A program made the translations under genes and the position numbers. A DNA stretch of 64,000 nt, taken from Pseudomonadota bacterium (lineage in GTDB: Bacteria; Pseudomonadota; Alphaproteobacteria; Rhizobiales; Xanthobacteraceae). The stretch lies in the NCBI GenBank assembly GCA_023422775.1, contig JAFAGM010000069.1:1-64000 (forward strand). Direction: 5' to 3'. Below are positions 8,498-17,002 of this stretch, piece after piece (within the stretch, counting starts at the first letter, position 1; every line of letters begins with the position of its first letter). Under the pieces are notes generated by a model that saw nothing but the letters and a program-made list of their open reading frames with translations, was not told the origin of the DNA and did not search any database.

Positions 8498-9208
8498 ATG
8501 TTCCCCGTGACCGCAACTGCCCCCCAAATGCGCCTGTTGATCATCGAAGATGACCGCGAGTCCGCCGACTATCTGGTGAAGGCGTTCCGCGAAGTTGGCC
8601 ATGTGGCCGATCTCGCCAGCGATGGCGAGGAGGGCTTGTCGATGGCCGATGGCGGCGACTACGACGTGCTCGTGGTCGACCGGATGCTGCCGAAGCGTGA
8701 CGGCCTGTCCGTGATCGGTGCGCTGCGCGAGAAGGGCAATCGCACCCCGGTCCTTATTCTCTCCGCGCTCGGCCAGGTCGATGACCGTATCAAGGGACTG
8801 CGCGCCGGTGGCGACGACTATCTGCCGAAGCCCTATTCGTTCGCCGAATTGCAGGCTCGCGTCGAGGTGCTGTCGCGCCGCAATGTCGGTCCGGCCGAAG
8901 AGACCATCTACAGGGTCGGCGATCTCGAACTCGACCGGCTTTCGCATCGGGTTGCCCGCGGCAAGGAGGAATTGACGTTGCAGCCGCGCGAGTTCCGCCT
9001 GCTCGAATATTTGATGAAGCATGCCGGCCAGGTCGTGACCCGCACCATGCTGCTCGAAAACGTCTGGGACTATCACTTCGATCCGCAGACCAACGTCATC
9101 GACGTGCATATTTCGCGGCTGCGCTCCAAGATCGACAAGGGTTTTGAACGCCCCTTGCTGCACACGATCCGCGGCGCCGGATACATGATCCGTGACGGCC
9201 TTCGGTAA
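8498..9208 (+). CDS. OmpR/PhoB-family response regulator
   Basis: A two-domain DNA-binding regulator. The receiver domain begins MRLLIIEDD (acidic pocket Asp18, Asp19) with the phosphoacceptor Asp61 in VVDRMLPKRDG and the conserved Lys in YLPKPYSF. The C-terminal winged helix has the OmpR signature LTLQPREFRLLEYLM and a closing TIRGAGYMI. ATG 8498 is preferred because a GAGAGAAAG stretch precedes it. ATG 8528 (start of MRLLI) and ATG 8483 are alternatives. The histidine kinase gene begins inside its last codons, so the two are partners. The target genes are not visible; the upstream degP and downstream glnE are candidates by position only. Confidence 0.92.
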   Translation: MFPVTATAPQMRLLIIEDDRESADYLVKAFREVGHVADLASDGEEGLSMADGGDYDVLVVDRMLPKRDGLSVIGALREKGNRTPVLILSALGQVDDRIKGLRAGGDDYLPKPYSFAELQARVEVLSRRNVGPAEETIYRVGDLELDRLSHRVARGKEELTLQPREFRLLEYLMKHAGQVVTRTMLLENVWDYHFDPQTNVIDVHISRLRSKIDKGFERPLLHTIRGAGYMIRDGLR

Positions 9209-10658
9209 GCTGATCCGCACCACGGCGTTTCGCCTGACGCTGGTCTATTTGTTCCTGTTTGCGCTGTTTGCGGCGTCGTTGCTCGGCTATTTCGCCTGGA
9301 ATACGCGACGGCTGATCAACGAACAGATCACGGCCACGGTGAACGTGGAAGTTGCCGAAATCACCGACATCTATACGCACCGCGGCCTGCACGGCCTCAT
9401 CAAGACGCTCGGCAACCGGGCGCTGCGGCCGGGCGCCAATCTCTATCTCGTCACCACGCCTGAGGGGAAAGCGATCGTCGGCAATGTCGGCGCGCTGGCG
9501 CCGGGCGTGATGGCCTGGACCGGCTGGTCGGAAACCGGCTATCGCCGGCTCGAAGAGCAGGACACGGCGGACCATCGCGCGCTCGTGCGGGTTACTGAAC
9601 TTACCAACGGCTTCCGCCTGCTGGTCGGCCGCGATCTGGAAGAACGCCGCCGGCTGTTCGGAATCGTCGCCAATGCCGCGCAATGGTCGCTGCTCGTCGT
9701 CATCGTGCTCGGCATCGGCGGCGGCATCTTCGTGGCGCGACGGGTGCTGCAGCGGATCGACGCCATGACCGGCACCACGCGGCGCATCATGGCCGGTGAT
9801 CTCTCGGAGCGGCTGCCGGTCGGGCGCAGCGGCGACGAGCTCGATCGTCTGGCGGAAAACCTCAATGCGATGCTGGAGCGGATCGAGGCTCTGATGACGG
9901 GGCTGAAGGAAGTCTCCGACAACATCGCCCACGACCTGAAGACGCCGCTGACGCGCTTGCGCAACCGCGCCGAGGAGGCGCTGGCGAGATCCGGCAGCGA
10001 GGCGGAGTACCGCGCGGCGCTGGAGCGGACCATCGAGGAATCCGACGGCCTGATCAGCACCTTCAACGCGCTGTTGATGATCGCCCGCGCCGAGTCCGGC
10101 CAGGCGCGCGGCAACATGGACGATTTCGACGCTGCCGACGTCGCCAGGAGCATTCACGAACTCTACGAGCCGCTGGCGGAAGACGACGGCATGACCTTGC
10201 GCGTCAAGGCCGAACCCGCGACGCTTCACGGCAATCGCGAGTTGATCGGCCAGGCGCTGGCCAACCTCGTCGAGAACGCGATCAAATACGGCAAGCCGTC
10301 ACCGGTGGTGCAGCCGATGGACCCCGCCGCCGCGGCCCGCACCCGCGAAGTCCTCATCGAGGCGCGGCGTGAGGGCGACGCCGTGCTGCTCAGCGTCACC
10401 GACCATGGGCCCGGCATTCCCGAATCCGACCGCAAGCATGCGGTGGAGCGTTTCGTGCGGCTCGAAGCAAGCCGGACGCTGCCGGGTTCCGGCCTCGGCC
10501 TCAGCCTGGCGTCGGCGGTCGCGACCCTGCACGGCGGCGAACTCAGGCTCGGCGATTCGCATCCCGGCCTGACCGCGACGCTGGCGATTCCGGCGATCGC
10601 AGCCGGCGGTGACAGGCTTGCGGCTCAAACGCAGGATGTGCCACAGAAGGTGGCATGA
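9192..10658 (+). CDS. Sensor histidine kinase, partner of the upstream regulator
   Basis: A 488-residue inner-membrane kinase. It has membrane segments at about residues 14-36 and 164-182, a periplasmic sensor region of about 125 residues between them, then HAMP, HisKA with phospho-His247 (NIAHDLKTPLTRLR), and HATPase_c with N box (NLVENAIKYG), G1 box (DHGPGIP) and G2 box (GSGLGLSLA). The start is GTG 9192, overlapping the regulator gene by 17 bases. Its stop overlaps the glnE start in an ATGA, so regulator, kinase and glnE are probably translated as one coupled unit. The signal sensed is unknown. Confidence 0.92.
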   Translation: MTAFGKLIRTTAFRLTLVYLFLFALFAASLLGYFAWNTRRLINEQITATVNVEVAEITDIYTHRGLHGLIKTLGNRALRPGANLYLVTTPEGKAIVGNVGALAPGVMAWTGWSETGYRRLEEQDTADHRALVRVTELTNGFRLLVGRDLEERRRLFGIVANAAQWSLLVVIVLGIGGGIFVARRVLQRIDAMTGTTRRIMAGDLSERLPVGRSGDELDRLAENLNAMLERIEALMTGLKEVSDNIAHDLKTPLTRLRNRAEEALARSGSEAEYRAALERTIEESDGLISTFNALLMIARAESGQARGNMDDFDAADVARSIHELYEPLAEDDGMTLRVKAEPATLHGNRELIGQALANLVENAIKYGKPSPVVQPMDPAAAARTREVLIEARREGDAVLLSVTDHGPGIPESDRKHAVERFVRLEASRTLPGSGLGLSLASAVATLHGGELRLGDSHPGLTATLAIPAIAAGGDRLAAQTQDVPQKVA

Positions 10659-13597
10659 ATTCCTCCGCATTGGCCGCGCGGTTCGTCAGCGGGCCGCACA
10701 TCACCGCGGCCGGCAATGCCGAACAGCGCCTGGGAGAATGGCTCGCCGAAATCGAGCCCGAGCAATCGGCTGCCATCGGCGCCTGGCTGGACCGTCCGTT
10801 CGCCAGGGCAATCCTGCTCGGCATCGTCGAGTTCTCGCCCTATCTGTTTGATCTGGTCCGCGCCGATGCCGCACGGCTGGCGCGGCTGCTGGCGTGCGAC
10901 CCGGAACAGCATCTCCGCGCGCTGATCGAGAAGACCTCGGGCGACGTGCTGGCCGCGGCAGGCGAGGCCGATGTCATGCATTTGCTTCGCCGGATGAAGT
11001 CGGAAGCCGCGCTGCTGATCGCGCTGTGCGACATCGGCGGGGTCTGGCCGGTGATGCGGGTGACGGCGGCTCTGACTGACCTCGCGACCGTCTCGGTGCA
11101 GACGGCGCTGCGCTTCCTGTTGCGCCAGGAGGTCGCGCGCGGCCGGATGACGGCTGTCAGCGACGACCTGCCGGAGGAGGGGTCCGGCCTGATCGTGCTC
11201 GCCATGGGCAAGATGGGGGCGGGCGAGTTGAACTACTCCAGCGACATCGATCTCATCGTGTTTTTCGATCGCGCTGCCACCTCGCTGGTCGCTGACATCG
11301 AGCCGGCGCCGTTCTTCGTGCGCGTGACGCAGGCGCTCGCCCGCCTGCTGCAGCAACGCTCCGGCGACGGCTACGTGTTCCGCGTCGACCTGCGCCTGCG
11401 GCCCGATCCGGCCTCGACCCAGGTGGCGATTTCGACCGACGCGGCGCTGCATTACTACGAGCGGGAAGGGCGAACCTGGGAACGCGCGGCGATGATCAAG
11501 GCGCGGCCTTGCGCCGGCGACGCCAAGGCGGGCGAGGCGCTCGTCGCCGAACTCGCGCCGTTCGTCTGGCGCAAGCATCTGGATTTTGCCGCGCTCGCCG
11601 ACGTCCACGACATGAAGCGGCAGATGCAAACCTATCGCGGCCAGAGCGAGATCGCGGTAGAGGGCCACAACGTCAAGGTCGGCCGTGGCGGTATCCGCGA
11701 GATCGAGTTTTTCGCGCAAACCCAGCAACTGATCGCCGGCGGCCGTCATCCGCAGTTGCGGGTGCGGCCCACGCTGGATGCGCTGCAGGTTCTCGCCACC
11801 AGCAACTGGATCACGTTCGAGGCGCGCGACGAACTGACCTTAGCCTACGAGTTTCTGCGCCAGGTCGAGCACCGGTTGCAGATGATCGCGGACGAGCAGA
11901 CTCATGCGTTGCCCGACGACGCCGAGTCCATCGAACGTTTTGCGAACTTCTTCGGCTACGAGAGCCGGGCGGCTTTCGCGAAGGATCTGCTCGGCCATTT
12001 GAACATCGTGCAGGGACACTACAGCAAGCTGTTCGAGGGCGATCCGACCGGCTCGGAGAAACTGCCCGAGGTCAACTACGGCGGCGGCCCCGACGATGCT
12101 CGCCTGCTCGAGCATCTTGCGACGCTCGGCTTCAAGAAGCCGGCCATGGTGGCCGGAACGCTGCAGCTCTGGATCGAGGGAAACTACCGCGCCCTCCGCA
12201 ACGAGGCGACCAAGGCAGCCTTCATCGAATTCATTCCCGGCCTGATCGACGGCATCGCGCATGCCGAAGACCCCGACGATGCCGTCGCCGCGTTCGACCG
12301 TTTTCTCGGCGCTTTGCAGCGCGGCGGGCGGCTGATTTCGCTGCTGCGGGAGAACCGCGATCTCGTCGCACTGGTGGCGCTGATACTTGGCGCGGCGCCG
12401 CGGCTCGGCGACATGCTGGCGCGCCAGCCGCAGATCATGGACGGGCTGATCGATCCGCGTTTCTTCGGCGCCATGCCGGACCAGAAGGAACTGTCCGTGC
12501 GCCTTGCGGCGACGCTGAAGGACGCGAGTTCCTATGAAGATTTCCTCGATCGCCTGCGGCTGTTCGGCCAGGAGAGCCTGTTCCTGATCGGCACGCGAAT
12601 TCTCTCCGGCACGGTTTCCGCCCAGCAGGCGAGCGTGGCCTTTGCCGACGTCGCCGAGGGCATCGTGCACACCGTGCACGGTCTCGTCACCGACCAGTTT
12701 GCCGCCCAGTATGGCCGCATCAAGGGGCAGGAGACCGCGATCCTGGCGATGGGCCGGCTCGGCAGCCGCGAGATGACGGCGTCCTCCGATCTCGACCTGA
12801 TCCTGCTTTATGACTTCGACGAGGACAGTCCTGATTCCGACGGCGAGCGGTCGCTGCATGGCGCACAGTATTTTGCCCGGCTGACCCAGCGGCTGATCTC
12901 CGCGTTCACCACGCGAACCAATTACGGCGTGCTCTACGACGTCGACATGCGGCTGCGGCCGTCGGGCCGCGCCGGGCCGGTGGCGTCGCGGATCGATTCC
13001 TTTGCCGACTACCAGGAGCGCGAAGCCTGGACCTGGGAGCACATGGCGCTGACCCGGGCGCGGGTGATTTCGGCTTCGCCGGCATTCAGGAAGAAGATCG
13101 AGGACGTTATCGCGCGCGTGCTGACGCGGCCGCGCGATCCCGCCGGCACCGCGGGCGATGTCGCCGACATGCGCCGGGCGATCGCGCTGGAGAAGGGCGA
13201 GGACGACATCTGGGACCTGAAGCTCGCCGCGGGTGGCCTGGTCGACATCGATTTCATCGCGCAATATCTGCAACTCGTTCATGCCGCGACGAAGCCGGAA
13301 ATCCTCAGCGTCTCCACGCTGCAGGTGCTCGACAGCGCCGCGCGGCTCGGCGTGCTGCCGCAATCCGATGCGGAGATCCTGCGGTCGGCAGCGCGGCTCT
13401 ATCACGACCTGACGCAGATCATCAGGCTGTGCGTCACCGACAAGTTCAACCCGGAAACCTCGGGCGAGAACCTGCTGCGCGTGATGGCCCGCGCCGGCGA
13501 CACGCCTGATTTTTCGACCCTGGAAGCGCGGGTACGCGAGACCGAGGCCGAGGTGCGGCGGGTGTTTCGGTCGTTGGTGGGGGAAGGTAAGGCTTGA
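10655..13597 (+). CDS. glnE: Glutamine synthetase adenylyl-removing/transferring enzyme
   Basis: GlnE adds or removes AMP on glutamine synthetase in response to PII, controlling nitrogen assimilation. The 980-residue protein has the two nucleotidyltransferase domains of the family. The N-terminal deadenylylase core shows NYSSDIDLIVFFD (about residues 190-202), and the C-terminal adenylylase core shows TASSDLDLILLYD (about residues 707-719). Each is followed by a helical domain. Length is normal (E. coli 946). The ATG overlaps the kinase stop in ATGA. That coupling to a two-component pair is worth noting, because glnE is usually thought of as controlled through PII rather than with an envelope sensor. 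Confidence 0.96.
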   Translation: MNSSALAARFVSGPHITAAGNAEQRLGEWLAEIEPEQSAAIGAWLDRPFARAILLGIVEFSPYLFDLVRADAARLARLLACDPEQHLRALIEKTSGDVLAAAGEADVMHLLRRMKSEAALLIALCDIGGVWPVMRVTAALTDLATVSVQTALRFLLRQEVARGRMTAVSDDLPEEGSGLIVLAMGKMGAGELNYSSDIDLIVFFDRAATSLVADIEPAPFFVRVTQALARLLQQRSGDGYVFRVDLRLRPDPASTQVAISTDAALHYYEREGRTWERAAMIKARPCAGDAKAGEALVAELAPFVWRKHLDFAALADVHDMKRQMQTYRGQSEIAVEGHNVKVGRGGIREIEFFAQTQQLIAGGRHPQLRVRPTLDALQVLATSNWITFEARDELTLAYEFLRQVEHRLQMIADEQTHALPDDAESIERFANFFGYESRAAFAKDLLGHLNIVQGHYSKLFEGDPTGSEKLPEVNYGGGPDDARLLEHLATLGFKKPAMVAGTLQLWIEGNYRALRNEATKAAFIEFIPGLIDGIAHAEDPDDAVAAFDRFLGALQRGGRLISLLRENRDLVALVALILGAAPRLGDMLARQPQIMDGLIDPRFFGAMPDQKELSVRLAATLKDASSYEDFLDRLRLFGQESLFLIGTRILSGTVSAQQASVAFADVAEGIVHTVHGLVTDQFAAQYGRIKGQETAILAMGRLGSREMTASSDLDLILLYDFDEDSPDSDGERSLHGAQYFARLTQRLISAFTTRTNYGVLYDVDMRLRPSGRAGPVASRIDSFADYQEREAWTWEHMALTRARVISASPAFRKKIEDVIARVLTRPRDPAGTAGDVADMRRAIALEKGEDDIWDLKLAAGGLVDIDFIAQYLQLVHAATKPEILSVSTLQVLDSAARLGVLPQSDAEILRSAARLYHDLTQIIRLCVTDKFNPETSGENLLRVMARAGDTPDFSTLEARVRETEAEVRRVFRSLVGEGKA

Positions 13598-13647
13598 TTT
13601 TGTAGGATAGGTTTCGCTTCCGCTCTACCCATCTACCGCGCCCTGCA

Positions 13648-14400
13648 TCACAGCGTTCGCGCAGCGTTGCCCTTGAACAGGATCGGACCGGTCGGCCGTC
13701 CGATCGGCGAGCCGCCTTCAGGTTCCAGCGTGATCTCGAACAGCTGATTTTGCACCGTCTCCGGCAGCGACTCCAGATTCAGTTGCAGCGTGCGGGACTG
13801 ACCGGTGATGCCGATCGATTTCGGGCCGACGGCGCGGTCCCACAGCGTCCAGACCTGCAGCGTGCGTCCGGGAGGAACCTCGATCGGGCGCAGCGGGACG
13901 AGTTCGACCCGGCCGTTCGCAAATGCGTTGACGATGGCCCCGGCCTCTCTCGTCGTGTCGTTCACCAGAACGGCGACGTAGACCGGCTTGCTCTGTGCCA
14001 GCGCAATCAGGTCGTTGCGAAGGTGGCGCGACGTCGTCAACGCGCCGACCATGATCGTCGCGAACAGCAGCGCGGCGAGAGCACCGCCGATACCGGCGAA
14101 GCGCCAGAACTTGATGTCGTCCCAGAGCGTGGCCCCGCGCAGCGCGGCGCGCGCGGAGGGCAGGGCGTCGATCGGCGCAATCTTTGTCGCATCGGCAATC
14201 CGCGGCCACAGCGCCGGGCTGGCCGGTGCTTCTTCTGCGGTGGAATCGAGGTCGGCAAGCCGTTCCCGCCAGGCGCTGACGGCCCGGGCAAAGCCGTCGT
14301 CGGTCTCGATCCGCCGCTCGGCCGCAGCGTGCTCGGCGTCATCCAGCAGGCCCATCACATAATCGGCGGCCATTGCGTCATCGGCATCGGGCTGGTTCAT
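13648..14400 (-). CDS. Anti-sigma factor, RskA-like
   Basis: This 250-residue single-pass membrane protein should hold the adjacent ECF sigma factor inactive. The cytoplasmic N-terminal part (residues about 1-75, with MAADYVMGLLDDAEHAAAE) matches the anti-sigma helix bundle. A membrane segment lies near residues 106-126 (FAGIGGALAALLFATIMVGA), and the periplasmic C-terminal part has the RskA-type fold (GRTLQVWTLWDRA, ETVQNQLFEITLEPEGGSP). ATG 14400 overlaps the sigma stop in ATGA. The gene converges with glnE. It belongs to the same family as mycobacterial RskA and needs no zinc motif; none is seen. Confidence 0.9.
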   Translation of the reverse strand: MNQPDADDAMAADYVMGLLDDAEHAAAERRIETDDGFARAVSAWRERLADLDSTAEEAPASPALWPRIADATKIAPIDALPSARAALRGATLWDDIKFWRFAGIGGALAALLFATIMVGALTTSRHLRNDLIALAQSKPVYVAVLVNDTTREAGAIVNAFANGRVELVPLRPIEVPPGRTLQVWTLWDRAVGPKSIGITGQSRTLQLNLESLPETVQNQLFEITLEPEGGSPIGRPTGPILFKGNAARTL

Positions 14401-14969
14401 CCCATGCACTCCTGCAACGCAAACAGGCTGCGGCGTACCCAGCTCTTGACCGTGCCGAGGGGCACCTTCAGCCTTCCCGCCAGTTCGCCGTGGCTCATCC
14501 CGTGGACATAGGCCAGCACCACGACATCCCGGCGCGGGCGGTCGATCTGCTCGAGGCATCGGCGCAGCGCGCTGGTTTCCGGCAGCCGCGACAGGGTGGC
14601 TTCGCAGTCGATTTCCTCTGCGCTTTCGCTGGACGAGTCGTAGCGGTGTTCGTTGCGATGGATGCTCAGGGCGCGGTTGCGCACCACCGCATAGAGCCAG
14701 CCGCGCGCGCTGCCGCGATGGGGATCGAAGCCGGCCGCGCCGCGCCAGATCCGGATGAAGGCGTCGTGGACCGCTTCTTCCGCGAGATCCTGCCGGAACA
14801 GGATGCGGCGGGCGACGCCGATCATGCGCGGCGCCTCGCTATTGTAGATCACCTGCAACGCCGCACGGTCGCCGGCCGCGCAACGGGCCAGGGCAGCAGC
14901 GAGCCGGGCTTCGCGTTCCTGATCGAGAACGGCTGACTTGCGCGCCGTGATCGTGCCATTTCCAGTCAT
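14397..14969 (-). CDS. ECF sigma factor, SigK-like
   Basis: A 190-residue extracytoplasmic-function sigma factor. Region 2 includes DLAEEAVHDAFIRIWRGA (about residues 60-80) and RGWLYAVVRNRALSIHR. Region 4 includes the helix-turn-helix MSHGELAGRLKVPLGTVKSW near residues 156-176. ATG 14969 is preferred because AAGGG lies seven bases before it; a GTG at 14975 is an alternative. The anti-sigma gene overlaps its stop. Pairing with an RskA-type anti-sigma suggests the SigK (ECF19-like) group. A matching promoter, GCATCC-N17-GTA, lies upstream and again facing the divergent DUF4394 gene, so autoregulation is likely. Confidence 0.92.
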   Translation of the reverse strand: MTGNGTITARKSAVLDQEREARLAAALARCAAGDRAALQVIYNSEAPRMIGVARRILFRQDLAEEAVHDAFIRIWRGAAGFDPHRGSARGWLYAVVRNRALSIHRNEHRYDSSSESAEEIDCEATLSRLPETSALRRCLEQIDRPRRDVVVLAYVHGMSHGELAGRLKVPLGTVKSWVRRSLFALQECMG

Positions 14970-14992
14970 GTCCACGCCCTTGCATCATTCTC

Positions 14993-15018
14993 TACCACTG
15001 CGCGCGGCTTTTGGATGC
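14993..15018 (-). promoter_or_regulatory. Candidate ECF promoter of the sigma/anti-sigma operon
   Basis: Read on the minus strand: GCATCC (15018-15013), 17 bases, GTA (14995-14993). The spacing and both boxes match the divergent promoter exactly. The -35 box resembles CCATCC, as I recall it for mycobacterial SigK. The start codon follows within about 25 bases. Confidence 0.6.
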
Positions 15019-15046
15019 ACAGCCACAATTTTTTTTTCGATGCGCT

Positions 15047-15072
15047 GCATCCGTTTCGCCGCGTCGCCGGTA
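15047..15072 (+). promoter_or_regulatory. Candidate ECF promoter of the DUF4394 gene
   Basis: GCATCC (15047-15052), 17 bases, GTA (15070-15072), followed by a 49-base leader and a GAGGGAG ribosome-binding site. It is the mirror partner of the promoter at 14993-15018. Confidence 0.6.
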
Positions 15073-15121
15073 CCCGCTGTGTCGGTCCCGAGAGGATCGC
15101 AGCAACAGAGGGAGCCTCACC

Positions 15122-15898
15122 ATGAGTTTTCGTTCGATTTTCGCCGCTTCGGCGGCGCTACTGTTGTCGTCGGCCGCCGGCAACGCCGCGCAGCTTGCCG
15201 CGCTGGTCGGCGGCGACACCATCGCCATGGTCGATACCGCGCAGAAGAAGGCGACCGGCTCGGTCAAGGTGACCGGCATTTCCGGCGCGCTGATCGGCAT
15301 CGACGTGCGACCGGCCGACGGCATGCTCTACGGGCTGGTCGAGGATGGAACCGTCGTGACCATCGCGGCGGACGGCAAGGCCACGATGAAGTCCAGGCTC
15401 GACACCATGCTCGCCAGGGGCGTGACTGCCACGGTCGATTTCAACCCGGTGGCGGACCGGCTGCGCGTGATGGGCGCCGACGGAATGAACCTGCGCGCGA
15501 ATGTCGAAGACGGCAAGGTGACCAGGGACGGCGACCACAAATACGCCGATGGCGACATGCACAAGGGCGAGAAGCCGAACATCGTCGCCGGCGCCTATAC
15601 CAATTCGGTGAAGGGCGCCAAGGAGACCGCCTTGTTCAACATCGATGCCACCATCGGCGGCCTGATCAAGCAGGCGCCGCCGAACGAAGGCGTGCTCGGC
15701 GCGATCGGAAAACTCGGCATCAAGGCGGCCGACGCGGCGTTCGACATCTGGTCCGATGGCACCGGCAGGAACGAAGCCTGGCTGATGGCGGGCGGCACGC
15801 TCTACAGCGTCGACCTCGCTACCGGCAAAGCGACCGAGGCGGCGAAGATCACCGGCGTCAGCGGCACGGTGAAGGATATCGCGATCATGGGAATGTAG
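15122..15898 (+). CDS. Secreted DUF4394 protein, likely target of the ECF sigma factor
   Basis: A 258-residue protein with a signal peptide (residues 1-22, ending AGNAA) and a DUF4394 domain: repeated beta-strand blades such as GIDVRPADGMLYGLVEDGTV, VDFNPVADRLRVMGADG and YTNSVKGAKETALFNIDAT. The domain resembles a seven-bladed propeller of extracytoplasmic proteins. Function is unknown. ATG 15122 has a good GAGGGAG site. The gene is divergent from the ECF sigma operon, and both share the GCATCC-N17-GTA promoter form. DUF4394 proteins recur beside such sigma factors in rhizobia, as I recall. The stress that releases the sigma factor is not visible here. Confidence 0.9.
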   Translation: MSFRSIFAASAALLLSSAAGNAAQLAALVGGDTIAMVDTAQKKATGSVKVTGISGALIGIDVRPADGMLYGLVEDGTVVTIAADGKATMKSRLDTMLARGVTATVDFNPVADRLRVMGADGMNLRANVEDGKVTRDGDHKYADGDMHKGEKPNIVAGAYTNSVKGAKETALFNIDATIGGLIKQAPPNEGVLGAIGKLGIKAADAAFDIWSDGTGRNEAWLMAGGTLYSVDLATGKATEAAKITGVSGTVKDIAIMGM

Positions 15899-15960
15899 GA
15901 GAGTTCCGGCCGACCCTGGCGCGTCCTGCGCCGGGGTCGAATCTCGGGCCTGCCGCCGGC

Positions 15961-16173
15961 CTATGCCTTCTTCAGCGTCTCGAGCGCGTCGCGGACATCC
16001 GGGTCAAGCCCGGCACCGCCGCTATCGAGATGCGCAAAGATCGCCTTGCGCATCCGCGGATCCCAGAACTTCTTGATGTGCTCGGCAATGCCGGGCACGG
16101 CCTTGTCATGACCCTGGCTCTGAAAGAACTTGCCGATCTGGTTGGCCATGTAGATCAGACGGTCAGGCGACAT
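15961..16173 (-). CDS. fdsD: Formate dehydrogenase delta subunit
   Basis: A 70-residue protein, the small accessory subunit of the NAD-dependent molybdenum formate dehydrogenase complex. The family N-terminus MSPDRLIYMANQIGKFFQSQ is followed by HIKKFWDPRMRKAIFAHLD, both typical of FdsD. ATG 16173 lies inside the 3' end of fdhD, an 11-base overlap, so the two are translationally coupled. The gene ends the fdsG-fdsB-fdsA-fdhD-fdsD operon. Its role is assembly or stability of the complex rather than catalysis. Confidence 0.92.
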   Translation of the reverse strand: MSPDRLIYMANQIGKFFQSQGHDKAVPGIAEHIKKFWDPRMRKAIFAHLDSGGAGLDPDVRDALETLKKA

Positions 16174-16999
16174 CGACGGCTCCGATCGCGGCAGCATTTC
16201 GTGTGGACGCAATCCGCGCCGGATGCGTGAAGATTTCAAACCCGTCTGACCGGGCGATGGCGGCGAGCGTGATGCCGGCGGCGTCCGCCGTGCGAACCGC
16301 AAGCGCGGTCGGCGCCGACACCGCGACCAGCAGCGGCGCGCCGATCGTTGCGGTCTTCTGCACCATTTCGACCGAAACACGGCTGGTCAGCAGCACCATG
16401 CCGTCGGCGGCCGGAACGTTGGCCTGCGCCAGCGCACCCGCAAGCTTGTCCAGCGCATTATGACGGCCGACATCCTCGCGCAACGCGACGGTGCCGCGCG
16501 AAGGCATCCAGAACGCGGCGGCGTGCACCGCGCGGGTTTCGGCATTGAGCACCTGCAGCGGCGCCAGGCTGGCCATCGCCGCCATGATCTCGCGCGGCGC
16601 GAAACTCGCGCCGCTGGTCACCACGGCTGCGGGCCGCACGGCTTCCGCGATCGAATCGATGCCGCAGATACCGCATCCGGTCGGCCCCGCGATATGCCGC
16701 CTGCGTTCGTTGACACGTTCGGCTTGCGACGGCGCCAGCCACATGCGCAATTCGATGCCGTCGTCGAGTTCCACGATGTCGAGCGATTCCACTTCGTTGG
16801 GGGACTGCACGATGCCTTCGCTCAGGCTGAAGCCGATCGCAAAGTCCCGCAGGTTCTGCGGCGTACCCATCATGACGGCGTAGGTGCCGCCATTATAGGT
16901 GAGGGCGATGGCCGTCTCCTCCGGGATCAGGCGCGTGCCTTCATCGAGGCGGCCGTCGCGCCAGACCTGCCGATCAGCGGTGTAGACCGGGCGTGGCAT
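16163..16999 (-). CDS. fdhD: Formate dehydrogenase sulfurtransferase FdhD
   Basis: FdhD carries sulfur to the molybdenum cofactor of formate dehydrogenase (known for E. coli FdhD). The 278-residue protein has the conserved GPTGCGICGIDS motif with two cysteines at about residues 109-112, the GFSLSEGIV segment and a later LREDVGRHNALDKLAG block. It begins three bases after fdsA and overlaps fdsD. Length is standard. It is listed in some genomes as fdsC. Confidence 0.95.
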   Translation of the reverse strand: MPRPVYTADRQVWRDGRLDEGTRLIPEETAIALTYNGGTYAVMMGTPQNLRDFAIGFSLSEGIVQSPNEVESLDIVELDDGIELRMWLAPSQAERVNERRRHIAGPTGCGICGIDSIAEAVRPAAVVTSGASFAPREIMAAMASLAPLQVLNAETRAVHAAAFWMPSRGTVALREDVGRHNALDKLAGALAQANVPAADGMVLLTSRVSVEMVQKTATIGAPLLVAVSAPTALAVRTADAAGITLAAIARSDGFEIFTHPARIASTRNAAAIGAVDVA

Positions 17000-17002
17000 G
17001 CC

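Noticed and set aside
11840..13405. A 521-residue minus-strand frame opposite glnE
   Set aside because: Antisense shadow of the second GlnE domain.
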